From Anaerolineae bacterium (GTDB lineage: Bacteria; Chloroflexota; Anaerolineae; Promineifilales; Promineifilaceae), in contig JAHDWL010000002.1 in NCBI GenBank assembly GCA_023384355.1, positions 21,808 through 73,846 on the forward strand: 52,039 nucleotides of DNA, written 5' to 3'. The notes beneath the pieces were generated by a model. The model did no database searches, was not told the DNA's origin, and saw nothing but the letters and a program-made list of their open reading frames with translations. The position numbers were made by a program, and so were the translations under genes. Shown in pieces: positions 41,871 through 51,316 of this stretch (position 1 is the first letter of the stretch; each line of letters begins with the position of its first letter).

Positions 41871-43350
41871 TGTGACCTCCCCGGCACGGTCGGGCAGAAA
41901 TCAACTCGGCGCGCTCCTGCTTTTGAGCGTCACCGGTTATGTCATATTGGCCTTGTGGTTTCCCCTGATTCCAAATGTGACCGTTGCACCACCTGGGGAC
42001 GTGCGATCCTTTGCTCCCGGCTTGTTGGGCGGTGTGGCCTATGCAGTGTTGGTCATTGCCCTTTTCGGTCTATTTCTTGCGGCCGTCCGTATGGCGGCCG
42101 AAAAAGGCATGGGGTCGCGGCCGCTCCTGACGCTGGTGGGGGGCACACTGCTTCCGGCCGTGCCCTTGCTGATGACTTATCCCGTCAACGCGATCGATAT
42201 ATTTGGCTACGTTATCCGTGGTCGCATTGCCAGCACATACGGCGAAAACCCGTTTACTGCGCCGGCGGACAGGTTCATAGGCGATCCGTTTATGCCTCTG
42301 GTCGGCGAATGGGCCGGCGAGACGACCCCATATGGCCCGCTGTGGGAGATGGTCGCTTCTGGTCTGACGGCTCTTTCCGGTGACAATCTTGCGGCCGGGG
42401 TGTTGCTGTTTAAGCTGCTGATGTTGTTTTGCTTCCTGACCGCGGCCGTCCTTATCTGGAAATTATTGCCGGAAAGCCCTTCGCGCGCGGCGAGCACAAT
42501 GCTCTGGGCCTGGAATCCGGGCTTGTTGCTGACTTTTATTTTGGACGGTCATAACGACGCCCTCATGTTGCTATGGCTTGTGCTTGGCTACTGGTTGAAC
42601 CGGAGAGGACATCAGGTGGCCGGATTCCTGGTGATGGTTCTTGCCGTGGTGACCAAACCGGTTGCATTGTTGGCATTACCGTTTTTCTTTGTGGAGGTGT
42701 GGCGGTCGTTGCCGTCCGGACGGGAGCGCGTGCGCTTTGGAGCACTGACGTTCACAGGTTCGCTGGTCATCGTTTGGTTGGCTTTCTTGCCCTGGGCGGG
42801 CGCAAGCGGTGTTTTACAGATAGCGCTTTATCTTGCACTTCGTCTCGCGCGAGAGGCGACCGGCGGCGCGGGGTTCTCGCCCGCGGTATGGATTTACATG
42901 ACGTTCGGTGGCCGGATGAGTATCGAAGCGATTGGACGGGTGATGCAGGCGCTTTTCGTCGTTTTCAGCTTGTGGCTGATTTGGCGCGCGGCACGCGGCC
43001 GATCTTCGCTCCGTGGTGCGGCCGATATCTTCTTCGGTTATATGGCTACTGCGCTCAATTATCGTATCTGGTATGCCGTTTGGCCTTTTCCTTTCTTGTT
43101 ACTTGATGCTGAAGGGGATAAGGGGATGGACACTGCGTCAGCTCGCCGGGCTGATTACCGATTGCGAGTCGGCCTATGGTTTCTGGTCACTTCGCAGCTT
43201 TCCGTCATCCTTTATGGACATGTGCGCCAGTTTTTTCTGGGCGGCGACCAGACCCTCGCTCATCTGATCGGCGTGCCTTTCGTCTTTGCCCTGCCGTGGT
43301 TCCTCGCCCTCGTTCCTGTGCGGCTCTCACGCCTCGTTCACGGCGGTTAA
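41857..43350 (+). CDS. Polytopic GT-C type glycosyltransferase
   Basis: A 497-residue membrane protein with about 11-13 hydrophobic segments. The first extracytoplasmic region holds AIDIFGYVIRGRIASTYGENPF, then DPFMPLVGEWAGETTPYGPLW, the pattern of polyprenyl-phosphate-dependent (DUF2029/mannosyltransferase-like) GT-C enzymes with an acidic residue as metal/base. WNPGLLLTFILDGHNDALMLLW matches the later conserved block. It likely adds hexose residues to a lipid or cell-envelope glycan from a lipid-linked donor. The start overlaps the kinase gene by 14 bases. The nearest Shine-Dalgarno is weak, so translation is probably coupled. Confidence 0.85.
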   Translation: MPAANVTSPARSGRNQLGALLLLSVTGYVILALWFPLIPNVTVAPPGDVRSFAPGLLGGVAYAVLVIALFGLFLAAVRMAAEKGMGSRPLLTLVGGTLLPAVPLLMTYPVNAIDIFGYVIRGRIASTYGENPFTAPADRFIGDPFMPLVGEWAGETTPYGPLWEMVASGLTALSGDNLAAGVLLFKLLMLFCFLTAAVLIWKLLPESPSRAASTMLWAWNPGLLLTFILDGHNDALMLLWLVLGYWLNRRGHQVAGFLVMVLAVVTKPVALLALPFFFVEVWRSLPSGRERVRFGALTFTGSLVIVWLAFLPWAGASGVLQIALYLALRLAREATGGAGFSPAVWIYMTFGGRMSIEAIGRVMQALFVVFSLWLIWRAARGRSSLRGAADIFFGYMATALNYRIWYAVWPFPFLLLDAEGDKGMDTASARRADYRLRVGLWFLVTSQLSVILYGHVRQFFLGGDQTLAHLIGVPFVFALPWFLALVPVRLSRLVHGG

Positions 43351-43454
43351 CGCATCTTTCATAGCGACCCGGTCGGGTTTCTGCTATCCTAGAGACATAT
43401 ATTGCCCCGCAACGCGGTGGTTTGTTGTCGCATACAGGGGTACTGTCGGGAAGT

Positions 43455-45515
43455 ATGGCTCTTCTACAGCAGATCATCGAGTTATTAAGCCGGCCGCCGG
43501 GTAGTGTTATTTATCACCTGGTGACGCTGTTCGCGCTTCAGGTTGTGTTGGCGTTAGCCTTCTCACGCTGGCAACGCGATCCAAACGACGAATCGGCCCG
43601 GCGTATGACTTTTGCCGTGGCCGGCATCCTTGTCGCTCGCCTGATCTTGTTGTTTGTGGGTCTGATGGTTGAGGGTAACCCGACTCAGGCTCGTATCGTC
43701 CTTCCTCCTCTCGAACAGGCGATTGATTTGGCGACAGTCCTCTTGCTGGTTTGGGGACTTGCGCCGTTTGCCATGGACCGCCCCAGATTGGCCGATGGCA
43801 TCCTGCTGGTCAGTCTTGTCGTGGTGGCAATCATATATCTTTTCTTCTTTCAGGATTGGCAAAATCGTGTCGCCGCCACTGGTCTGGCCACGGCCTATAT
43901 CGGGACGATCCAGGCATATGTCTGGGGTGTCCTGCAGATGTCATTTCTTGGGGCGGGGCTGGCGTGGGTAGTGATGGAACGGAACAGCCGCCTGACCTTG
44001 CGGCCGATAATCATCGCTGTCGTCCTCCTGGCCCACGTCGCCAACTTCTTCAACTACCCGGAGCTAATCCCTTCCGGGACCGAAATCGTCTACTGGCTTC
44101 GTCTGGGTTATCTGGTTGCGTTTCCGCTGTGGGCGGTGCAGGCTTACAGGGACAATTTAAGAGGCTTGTTGACGCCGGCCGAGGCTGATCGCCTGACGTC
44201 GAATGAAATGTCCCGGTTACTTCGTCTTTCCACCGGCGTAACCAGAGCCCACATCCCTGAGGTGCGGTTGGAACAGGCCATGGATATGGTCATTGGACTG
44301 GTGCCGACTCGCTTCGCCGCGATTGGCCTGATTGATGAGAAGAACCCGCAACGAGTTGTATTCGGCCATTCGCGGCCGGTACCGGCTCGTGAAACGGGTT
44401 ACGGTCGCCAGGTCAATATTTCGGATCACGCTGCGTTTCGTTTAGCCTTCGAACAGCAAAGGGGTATTGAGCTATTGCCGCGCGGCGTCGGCGCTCGCCA
44501 GGCCCATGATCTGGCTCAGCAATTCAATGTCGGCGCTCTTGGGCCGGTTTTCGTCGAACCGTTGGTCGTCTCCGGTCAATGCCTTGGTTTCCTGATGCTT
44601 GCCGCCTCACCTGCGACCCAAAACTGGTCAGAACGCGACCGAGCGATAATCCCTGGCCTGGCTGCCTTTATCGCCCAGACCATTGCCAACAGTCGTCGAT
44701 TGGATTTCAATGCCGGCGATGACGTTGGTATGCCGGAAGGTGCGACTCTCCATGGGGCATTGCGGTCTGCGGATCGGGATCCGGAAAAAGAGCGTCTTAT
44801 GCTTGAACTGGCTGACACGCGTCGTATGCTGGCAACGGCCGAGGATCGCGCGCGGCAAGCCGAAACGATGGCCGCCTTCATGCAGCAGCGCGAGCCGGGG
44901 CAACCGACTGCGGCTCGACCACAAGTCGCGCAGGCCGCCATTGGGCCGGCGGTAGAGCATGCCATCGGCATTGTCCTGCCCATGCTGCGGCAGAAGAACC
45001 TGAAGCTGGATATGATGATTGACGATGATCTGCCGCTTGTGGCTGCGAAGGAGACGGTTCTGAGGCAACTCGTGTTGAGCCTGCTGGAGAATTCCTGTCG
45101 CGCGTCGGCCGAGGACGGATCCGTGCTGGTACATGCCAAGGCTGTCTCAGCTAATGGTAACGGGGCAGCATCAGGCCGAATGGTTGCTCTCATGGTCTCC
45201 GATACCGGTTCAGGTATCCGGGCTGAGGATCGCGAGCGCGTGTTCGATTCGCAATATTACCTGGCCGGCGGGAAACCTATCGTCGGACTGGGTGATAACA
45301 GCGCTAATCTGGCAGTAATTCAGAAGTTGGCCCAGGCGAGCGGAGGAGATCTTAAGTTCGAGACTAAAATGGGCACAGGAACAACGTTTGTGCTGCGACT
45401 ACCCGCGGCCGAGGTTCGCCCGTGGTCATACATGAAGGCCAAACAGGAGGGTGAGCCGGCATCAGCCAAACGCCCCGCACCCGTTGCGAGGGCTAAAGTG
45501 ACAGAAGGGGAGTAG
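43455..45515 (+). CDS. Membrane GAF/ATPase-domain sensor lacking a recognisable phospho-acceptor His
   Basis: A 686-residue protein. Seven or so TM segments (about 18-235), a GAF-like domain (about 275-440; FAAIGLIDEKNPQRVVFG, then PLVVSGQCLGFLMLA), a coiled coil (about 460-500), then a HATPase_c-like domain (LLENSCRASAEDGSV, SDTGSGI, and TGTTFVLRLP at the end). I see no HisKA H-box before the ATPase region, and the G2 box is altered (GLGDNSANLAV). It may be a kinase-like regulator or a partner of the kinase at 40359. The ATG at 43455 was chosen; a TTG 11 codons upstream is possible. The LysM gene follows by 10 bases. Confidence 0.83.
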   Translation: MALLQQIIELLSRPPGSVIYHLVTLFALQVVLALAFSRWQRDPNDESARRMTFAVAGILVARLILLFVGLMVEGNPTQARIVLPPLEQAIDLATVLLLVWGLAPFAMDRPRLADGILLVSLVVVAIIYLFFFQDWQNRVAATGLATAYIGTIQAYVWGVLQMSFLGAGLAWVVMERNSRLTLRPIIIAVVLLAHVANFFNYPELIPSGTEIVYWLRLGYLVAFPLWAVQAYRDNLRGLLTPAEADRLTSNEMSRLLRLSTGVTRAHIPEVRLEQAMDMVIGLVPTRFAAIGLIDEKNPQRVVFGHSRPVPARETGYGRQVNISDHAAFRLAFEQQRGIELLPRGVGARQAHDLAQQFNVGALGPVFVEPLVVSGQCLGFLMLAASPATQNWSERDRAIIPGLAAFIAQTIANSRRLDFNAGDDVGMPEGATLHGALRSADRDPEKERLMLELADTRRMLATAEDRARQAETMAAFMQQREPGQPTAARPQVAQAAIGPAVEHAIGIVLPMLRQKNLKLDMMIDDDLPLVAAKETVLRQLVLSLLENSCRASAEDGSVLVHAKAVSANGNGAASGRMVALMVSDTGSGIRAEDRERVFDSQYYLAGGKPIVGLGDNSANLAVIQKLAQASGGDLKFETKMGTGTTFVLRLPAAEVRPWSYMKAKQEGEPASAKRPAPVARAKVTEGE

Positions 45516-45525
45516 GGTTGGCACC

Positions 45526-46581
45526 GTGAAACCCGAACGCGACACCCAACAGCGATCCTGGCGGAACAATCTGCTCTTCACGGCCGGAGTGATGATCACC
45601 GTGTTGCTGGCCATGATCCTGGCGCAATTGGACTCGCTGCAAGCACGCGCTGTTGCTGAACTGCCCGGGTTGCCGATCGTCAACATTCAGGCTACGGCGA
45701 TTGCCGTCGGCAATATCATCCCATTGGATCTCGATTCGGCTGGTCCGATCACAAGTGAAATGCTTGTCAACCCGGCTCCAAACGATCTGAATCCGCGGCC
45801 GGAGTTCATCACCGGGGTCAGTGACGGTGTCATCTTCACGGTGTGTGGCGAGGTGCCGGAGGGGTGGTTGCTCTATACTGTGCAGCCAGGCGAGACCTTC
45901 GGCTCGCTGGCGGCGGCCACCGAGTCGACTGTTGCTGATCTGGCGGCCGCCAATTGCGTTGGGGACGACCATTTGGTGGCGGGGATGCAAATTCTTGTGC
46001 CACGCCAACCGGCGGTCTCGCTCTGTGGCCCTCCGCAATGGTGGGTGCGTTATCAGGTCATGCCCGGCGACACGATCGGCGCTCTGGCCGTAAATCGCAG
46101 GACGACGATCGACGAAGTGTTGCGGGCGAACTGTCGCGACACGACCGATCTCCAGTCCGGCCAGTGGATATTCTTGCCGCCCGGCTACCAGCCTAATGTC
46201 GGCGTACCTGTTCAACAACCTTCACTGACGCCCTTGCCTACCTCGACCGTCGCCCCTACCAGCGCGCCACTCCCAACGGCACCGATAGATTCTGAACCGC
46301 CACCACCGACACCGACCGTACCTGTTGTGGCTAGCCCTGTCCCTCCGACTGCGTCGCCCCCACCGCTACCGACGGTTGCGTTGCCTTCCCTGACGCCGCA
46401 ACCACCACCGACAAACCCGCCGCCAAGCGCGACACCGGCCCCGCCGACCGAACCGCCACCTAGTGTGACGCTCCCACCACCGACGGCAGCTCCGCCCACT
46501 TCAACACCTGCTCCCCCGCCGACGGACCCTCCGCCGACATCTCCCCCGGCAACGGAGCCGTCCCCCGGTGAAGGTGGTTAA
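45526..46581 (+). CDS. Membrane-anchored double LysM protein with Pro-rich tail
   Basis: A 351-residue protein. An N-terminal TM anchor (about 15-35) is followed outside by two LysM domains (115-159 YTVQPGETFGSLAAAT, then AANC; and 174-218 YQVMPGDTIGALAVN, then RANC), which bind N-acetylglucosamine polymers such as peptidoglycan. Each LysM is preceded by a VCG/LCG Cys and ends in NC (Cys107/144 and Cys167/203), so the two units look like disulfide-stapled duplicates. The last 130 residues are Pro/Thr/Ser-rich (many PPPT runs), probably an extended wall-spanning tail. The start is GTG, 10 bases after the previous stop. A bidirectional terminator follows. Confidence 0.88.
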   Translation: MKPERDTQQRSWRNNLLFTAGVMITVLLAMILAQLDSLQARAVAELPGLPIVNIQATAIAVGNIIPLDLDSAGPITSEMLVNPAPNDLNPRPEFITGVSDGVIFTVCGEVPEGWLLYTVQPGETFGSLAAATESTVADLAAANCVGDDHLVAGMQILVPRQPAVSLCGPPQWWVRYQVMPGDTIGALAVNRRTTIDEVLRANCRDTTDLQSGQWIFLPPGYQPNVGVPVQQPSLTPLPTSTVAPTSAPLPTAPIDSEPPPPTPTVPVVASPVPPTASPPPLPTVALPSLTPQPPPTNPPPSATPAPPTEPPPSVTLPPPTAAPPTSTPAPPPTDPPPTSPPATEPSPGEGG

Positions 46582-46725
46582 AGGGGGGAGAATCTGACGA
46601 TAACTGCCGTGTTGTCGGGAAGCCTCTCGAACCGTTGCAGTTGTCATGAGGTTGAGCGGGAAATTTTTCTCTCGGGATCGGCGATACCGTCCAGATTTAT
46701 ACCCAAACCTCGAACTCAGGATAAG

Positions 46726-46753
46726 AAAAAGCCCCTCGCGCGAGGGGCTTTTT
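46726..46753. terminator. Bidirectional rho-independent terminator between LysM gene and groEL
   Basis: A 28-base perfect palindrome, AAAAAGCCCCTCG then its complement from CGCGAGGGG to CTTTTT. Both strands end in a T-run (TTTTT on plus, TTTTTCTTAT on minus), so it can serve the convergent LysM gene and groEL. The 144 bases between the LysM stop and this site show nothing else recognisable. Confidence 0.93.
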
Positions 46754-46785
46754 GCAGAAACCTGATTATTGATGGGGACTATGGA

Positions 46786-48441
46786 CTAGAAGTCCATATC
46801 ACCCATGCCCATACCGCCGCCGCCGGGCATGGCCGGAGCCTTCTTCTCTTCGGGCATGTCGGTTACCAGCGCTTCGGTTGTCAGGATCATGGCCGCGATG
46901 CTGGCCGCATTCTCCAGAGCGCCGCGGGTCACCTTGGCCGGGTCGATGATGCCGGCCTTGACCATGTTGAGGTATTCGCCGGTCATGACGTTGTAGCCCA
47001 ACTGCGGGTCTTTCTTTTCGGCCTGCATGCGGCGAACGTTCTGGATGATGACGTCGCCATTCATGCCGGCGTTCTCGGCGATCTTGCGCATTGGGGCCTC
47101 AAGAGCCACGCGCAGGATGTTGACGCCAGTGCTGACGTCACCCGCCGGGGTCTTTACATCATCGAGCGCCGGCAGGGCGTTGATCAGGGCCACGCCGCCG
47201 CCGGGCACGATACCCTCTTCCACGGCCGCGCGCGTCGCGCTCAGCGCGTCTTCGACGCGATGCTTTTTCTCTTTCAGTTCGACCTCGGTCGCCGCGCCGA
47301 CGCGGATGACGGCCACGCCGCCGGCCAGCTTCGCCAGGCGCTCCTGCAACTTCTCCTTGTCATAGTCGGAGGTGCTGTTGCTGATCTCGACCTTGATCTG
47401 CTCCACACGGCCGTTGATGGCGGCTTCATCACCCTTGCCGTCGACGACGGTGGTGTCGTCCTTGGTGCTGACGACCTTGCCGGCCCGGCCCAGATCAGAG
47501 ATCTGAACGCTATCCAGCTTGCGGCCGACTTCCTCGGTGATGACCTGGCCGCCGGTCAGGGTGGCGATGTCCTGCAGCATGGCCTTGCGACGATCGCCGA
47601 AACCGGGAGCCTTGATGGCCAGGGCATTGATCATGCCGCGCAGCTTGTTGAGGATGAGTGTCGCCAGCGCCTCGCCGTCGACGTCCTCGGCGATGATGAC
47701 CAGGTTCTTGCGCCCGATCTGCACCAGCTTTTCCAGCACGGGCAGGATGTCCTGGGCAGAGCTGATCTTCTTGTCGTGGATGAGGATGTAGGCGTCCTCG
47801 ATGACTGCTTCCATGTGCTCGGCGTCAGTCACGAAGTAGGGGCTGATGTAGCCACGGTCGAATTGCATGCCTTCGACGTACTCCGTCTCGAACTCCAGCA
47901 GCTTGGATTCCTCAACGGTGATGACGCCGTCCTTGCCGACCTTGTCCATAACGGTGGCGATCAGCTTGCCGATTTCCGCGTCCTGGGCCGAGATGGAGGC
48001 CACAGAAGCGATCTCGTCGAAGCTGTCGATGGCGATAGCCATCCCACGGATTTTGTTGGCCAGCGCCTGGGTGCCGGCCTCGATGCCCTGCTTCAGAAGC
48101 ATGGGGTTCGCGCCGGCGGCCACGTTCTTCAGGCCTTCATGCACCATGTGCTGGGCCAGGACGGTGGCGGTGGTAGTGCCGTCGCCGGCGATGTCGTTGG
48201 TCTTGACGGCCGCTTCCTTGAAGAGTTGGGCGCCCATGTTCTCGAACGGGTCGTCCAGTTCGATCTCCTTGGCTACTGTCACGCCATCGTGGGTGACGGT
48301 CGGCGCGCCGAACTTCTTGTCGATGGCGACGTTGCGACCCTTGGGGCCGAGGGTAGTGGATACGGCCGTGGCGACCGTGTCGATGCCGCGTTTGAGCTTG
48401 CGGCGAGCGTCTTCAGAAAATACCAGTTGCTTCGCAGACAT
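46786..48441 (-). CDS. groEL: Chaperonin GroEL (Hsp60)
   Basis: A 551-residue subunit of the double-ring chaperonin that folds proteins with ATP and the GroES lid. [13 protein letters not shown] near residue 30, the ATPase loop [11 protein letters not shown] with Asp87, [14 protein letters not shown] and the C-terminal glycine/methionine-rich tail ([14 protein letters not shown]) are all canonical. The ATG at 48441 begins [13 protein letters not shown]. It lies 24 bases after groES and is expressed from the CIRCE-regulated promoter upstream of groES. Confidence 0.98.
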   Translation of the reverse strand: MSAKQLVFSEDARRKLKRGIDTVATAVSTTLGPKGRNVAIDKKFGAPTVTHDGVTVAKEIELDDPFENMGAQLFKEAAVKTNDIAGDGTTTATVLAQHMVHEGLKNVAAGANPMLLKQGIEAGTQALANKIRGMAIAIDSFDEIASVASISAQDAEIGKLIATVMDKVGKDGVITVEESKLLEFETEYVEGMQFDRGYISPYFVTDAEHMEAVIEDAYILIHDKKISSAQDILPVLEKLVQIGRKNLVIIAEDVDGEALATLILNKLRGMINALAIKAPGFGDRRKAMLQDIATLTGGQVITEEVGRKLDSVQISDLGRAGKVVSTKDDTTVVDGKGDEAAINGRVEQIKVEISNSTSDYDKEKLQERLAKLAGGVAVIRVGAATEVELKEKKHRVEDALSATRAAVEEGIVPGGGVALINALPALDDVKTPAGDVSTGVNILRVALEAPMRKIAENAGMNGDVIIQNVRRMQAEKKDPQLGYNVMTGEYLNMVKAGIIDPAKVTRGALENAASIAAMILTTEALVTDMPEEKKAPAMPGGGGMGMGDMDF

Positions 48442-48465
48442 TGTCGATTTACTCCGTCCTGATTT

Positions 48466-48759
48466 CTAGCCGACGATGGCCAGAACGTCAGATTCCTTGA
48501 GAATTAGCAGTTTCTTGTCGTCGATCTTGACTTCCGTGCCGCCATACTTGGCGTAGAGCACGATATCGCCGACCTTCACATCCATCTCGATGCGCTTGCC
48601 GTCTTCATCGCGACGACCGGGACCAACAGCGATCACTTCGCCTTCCTGGGGCTTTTCCTTGGCCGTTTCCGGCAGAACGAGGCCGGAGGCGGTTACAGCT
48701 TCGCGCTCACGTGGCTCGACAACCAGGCGGTCGCCAAGCGGCTTTAACTTCATAGCCAT
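48466..48759 (-). CDS. groES: Co-chaperonin GroES (Hsp10)
   Basis: A 97-residue lid subunit, the usual length. [28 protein letters not shown] includes the mobile loop that contacts GroEL, and [14 protein letters not shown] and [13 protein letters not shown] are family hallmarks. GGAG stands 10 bases before the ATG at 48759; an internal ATG two codons on is less well spaced. The leader of about 100 nt contains the CIRCE element as an RNA hairpin near its 5' end. Confidence 0.98.
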   Translation of the reverse strand: MAMKLKPLGDRLVVEPREREAVTASGLVLPETAKEKPQEGEVIAVGPGRRDEDGKRIEMDVKVGDIVLYAKYGGTEVKIDDKKLLILKESDVLAIVG

Positions 48760-48831
48760 GTTATACTATCTCCTTATCAATCGAATGATATAGATTGTCA
48801 GGTTCCAAGCGTTGGGAAAATGCCTTTCTTT

Positions 48832-48858
48832 TTAGCACTCATGCCAGATGAGTGCTAA
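48832..48858. promoter_or_regulatory. CIRCE operator (HrcA site), perfect
   Basis: TTAGCACTC (48832-48840), nine-base spacer, GAGTGCTAA (48850-48858): the exact consensus of the heat-shock operator bound by the HrcA repressor. It lies just downstream of the expected groESL transcription start (about +6 to +32). Confidence 0.97.
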
Positions 48859-48870
48859 CCGATGATCTGG

Positions 48871-48899
48871 ATTGTAACAACGGCCGGGGCAACTGTCAA
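48871..48899 (-). promoter_or_regulatory. groESL promoter, consensus sigma70
   Basis: Minus strand: TTGACA (48899-48894), 17-base spacer, TACAAT (48876-48871). A perfect -35 and near-perfect -10, between two CIRCE elements. The strong housekeeping promoter with HrcA repression fits heat induction by derepression. Confidence 0.92.
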
Positions 48900-48906
48900 G
48901 AGTATA

Positions 48907-48933
48907 TTAGCACTTAATGTAAGAGAGTGCCAG
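48907..48933. promoter_or_regulatory. Second, degenerate CIRCE-like operator upstream of the -35 box
   Basis: TTAGCACTT (48907-48915), nine-base spacer, GAGTGCCAG (48925-48933). Fourteen of 18 arm positions match the CIRCE consensus with the correct spacer, exactly 75 bp from the perfect copy. It lies immediately upstream of the -35 box, so HrcA could bracket the promoter. Confidence 0.75.
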
Positions 48934-48973
48934 TCCGGTGTGGATGCGGGAGCGGCAATGGATCGCTGCTATT

Positions 48974-50194
48974 CTAGGGGGAGGTTCCGAGTGAAGCCCG
49001 ACGACATTCCACCATCCCCTCGTTAGCGGCGGTGAGGATTAATTCGTTTTCTGTCGCGCTCAGGACTTGCTCGAAAAGCGGTGTCGCAAGCGAGCAATTA
49101 TTGAGATCGTCGCGGATATATGCCTGGGCGAGCATGTTGAAGAAACGAGCGTTCAGGTTTGTGGCCCGGCCATACATGGCTACGGCCTTTTCCAGGGCTT
49201 CGATTGCCTCCGGATAGTTGTTCTGACGAAAGTATGCCTCGCCCAGGCGACCCTGGGCACGCGCCATATTGGGGTTCAGGCGTGTGGCTTCGAGCGCGTT
49301 TTGCTCGGCCAGTGGCTCGTCGCCAAGTTGCAGGTACATATAGGCGCGGCCGTCGTATGCCTCGGCATTGTCAGGATCGACAGCAATGGCGTCCTCGAAA
49401 CTCAGGAGCGCGTCGGGGATGCTGCCCGTACCGTAATAGTTATACGCCAGGCCGATATGGAGATTTGGGTCGTTGGGGTCGGCCTCGATGCCGCGCTGGT
49501 ATTGCTCCATCGCTTCGGTATATCTGCCCTGGTACGTGAAAACCGTGGCCATGTAATAGCGGGCGATAGGGTTATCCGGCTCAAGGCGCACGGCATCATC
49601 GGCGAATATCTCAGCTTGTTCGTATTTTTCGGGATCGCCCTGCAGGATAATTCCTCCGGCGGCGTAGGCCAGGGCGGTGGCGTTATCGGGGTTGATGGTG
49701 ATCGCCTTTCGGGCAGCCTGCGCTGAGTTGGCATATTGCAGGTTAGCGCCATTTTGATCGCCGAGATCGCTCAGACGGTTCCCTTCCGCGAGGTAGGCGG
49801 TGGCGACGGCTGTCCACACGGCGTCGCTGCCGGGATCCAGAATAGTAGCCGCCTCGCCCTGTTCCACGGCTCTTTGGGATTGGTTTTCCCTGACCAGCAG
49901 ATCGATAGCCCGAATGTAGAACTCAACATTTGTGGGGTCCAGTTTGATGGCCTTGTCGTAGTACTCAATCGCTTTGGCCATTTCGCCGTCCCGGCGACTC
50001 ATCTCAGCCAGCACGGCCAATTCCGTCGCTGAGCGTGTCGGCTCCGATGTTGGTGTGGGCATGATTGCCGTGCGCACCTCTTCGGCATTCTGGATGATAT
50101 AGAGGCTGACGGCGATTCCGAAGATCACGAACAGGACAAGAAGACAGGACGGGCCACGCCGAGGGTAGCGGGGGGGTCTGCGGTTGATTACCAT
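48974..50194 (-). CDS. Membrane-anchored TPR protein
   Basis: A 406-residue protein. A basic N-terminus is followed by one TM segment (about 16-34), then a roughly 370-residue extracytoplasmic or cytosolic array of about eight to nine TPR units (for example AIEYYDKAIKLDPTNVEFY, then YTEAMEQYQRGIEADPNDPN, then IPDALLSFEDAIAVDPDNAE). TPR arrays are protein-protein docking platforms; the partner is unknown. The ATG at 50194 has AGGTTGATC upstream. It follows the glycosyltransferase gene on the same strand after 74 bases and may share its transcript. Confidence 0.9.
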   Translation of the reverse strand: MVINRRPPRYPRRGPSCLLVLFVIFGIAVSLYIIQNAEEVRTAIMPTPTSEPTRSATELAVLAEMSRRDGEMAKAIEYYDKAIKLDPTNVEFYIRAIDLLVRENQSQRAVEQGEAATILDPGSDAVWTAVATAYLAEGNRLSDLGDQNGANLQYANSAQAARKAITINPDNATALAYAAGGIILQGDPEKYEQAEIFADDAVRLEPDNPIARYYMATVFTYQGRYTEAMEQYQRGIEADPNDPNLHIGLAYNYYGTGSIPDALLSFEDAIAVDPDNAEAYDGRAYMYLQLGDEPLAEQNALEATRLNPNMARAQGRLGEAYFRQNNYPEAIEALEKAVAMYGRATNLNARFFNMLAQAYIRDDLNNCSLATPLFEQVLSATENELILTAANEGMVECRRASLGTSP

Positions 50195-50268
50195 GATAGA
50201 TCAACCTGCATGATAGCAACGGCCGCAAGAGGCGGCAAACCCGCTCACGTCAGGTTAACGACACCGGA

Positions 50269-51225
50269 TCAGGAGCGGTGGTTGCGCAACCGCCACCATG
50301 CCCCAACGGGGTAGCCGGCCATTTTGGCAATATCCCCGATCAAGCGGATGATCGGGATCAGCGCAAAAGCCCGGATGCGATCCGGTGGTCGCCAGCCCCA
50401 GGTTGTAGCCCATAGCCTTTCGGCGGGACGTCGCGAATAGGCCCCCAGGCCGAGGGCCATCAGCGCCCAACCGCCCTTCCTGGCGCGCCAGATCAAACGC
50501 AGGATGAGCGGCAAAGCCAGAAAATAGGTCGCGTAGCGAATGATGTGGCGCATCGGCCAGAGATTGGCCTTGCCGTCGCCGCGAGCGTAGGCGAAATATT
50601 GGTGATAGAACGAACGCAAGTTGGAGCGGGGCCGGAAGTAGACGACTGCGTCCGGCGCGAATGTGAAGGGGCCGAACTTTTCACGCAGAGACAGATCGAA
50701 GACCAGGTCTTCACTGTGTTCCAGCCACTCCGGATAGCCGCCAACGGCCGCCCACGCACTTTTCCGGAAAGCGACCGAACGGCTGGAGGGCAGGAAAGTG
50801 GCCGGATCGATGTCGCCGATTGTCGGCAATACCGTTGCGCCCATGACGACCTCGAAATCGGTATATGGGTCGGCCTCAAACCAGCCGCTGACAACCTGGA
50901 CAGAATCATCGATAAATGGGGCCACCAGCTCCTCGAGCCAGGTGGGCGAAAGGATAACCCCGGCATCGGTGCCGGCGATAATTTCCCCCGTGGCATCGGC
51001 GATAGCCATATTCCGCCCCTGACTGATGTTGCTCCCTGGAGCGACGACGACGCGCAACGGCAACCACTGACGATACTCATCCAGGATGATCGGAGTGTCA
51101 TCCGTCGAGCCGCCGTCACATATGACGACTTCGTCGGGTTGGCGTGTCTGGTCAATGATCGAATCGAGTAGCGGTCGGACCGCTTCTCCTTCGTTCTTGA
51201 CGGTGGCGATGATCGATACCTTCAT
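50269..51225 (-). CDS. Family 2 glycosyltransferase
   Basis: A 318-residue GT-A fold enzyme: KVSIIATVKNEGEAVRPLLDSI at the start, the UDP-binding VVICDGGSTDDTP, the metal-binding GTDAGVILSPTWL in DxD position (here TDAG rather than DxD), and the acceptor-side SEDLVFDLSLREK (ED base). Two or three hydrophobic C-terminal segments (about 225-265) suggest membrane attachment. It probably adds a sugar to a cell-surface glycan or lipid carrier; donor and acceptor are unknown. The start ATG faces the divergent HD-domain gene across 91 bases. Confidence 0.9.
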   Translation of the reverse strand: MKVSIIATVKNEGEAVRPLLDSIIDQTRQPDEVVICDGGSTDDTPIILDEYRQWLPLRVVVAPGSNISQGRNMAIADATGEIIAGTDAGVILSPTWLEELVAPFIDDSVQVVSGWFEADPYTDFEVVMGATVLPTIGDIDPATFLPSSRSVAFRKSAWAAVGGYPEWLEHSEDLVFDLSLREKFGPFTFAPDAVVYFRPRSNLRSFYHQYFAYARGDGKANLWPMRHIIRYATYFLALPLILRLIWRARKGGWALMALGLGAYSRRPAERLWATTWGWRPPDRIRAFALIPIIRLIGDIAKMAGYPVGAWWRLRNHRS

Positions 51226-51316
51226 GTTACTATCTAAGGTAAAAGAACACTTTCACATCAATTTCGTTGCTTTGATGACCCATCGGTTCGCGACAGATGG
51301 CTGGAAGGAAGAGTAG

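Noticed and set aside
43455-45515. Complete histidine kinase
   Set aside because: No HisKA H-box seen before the ATPase-like region, so it is described as kinase-like only.
46582-46725. Small RNA such as SRP RNA in the spacer before the groEL terminator
   Set aside because: No SRP or other conserved RNA signature was seen.
46609-48462. 617-codon open frame on the plus strand opposite groEL
   Set aside because: It is the antisense of a perfectly conserved groEL with no family resemblance. Long antisense frames are expected in GC-rich genes.
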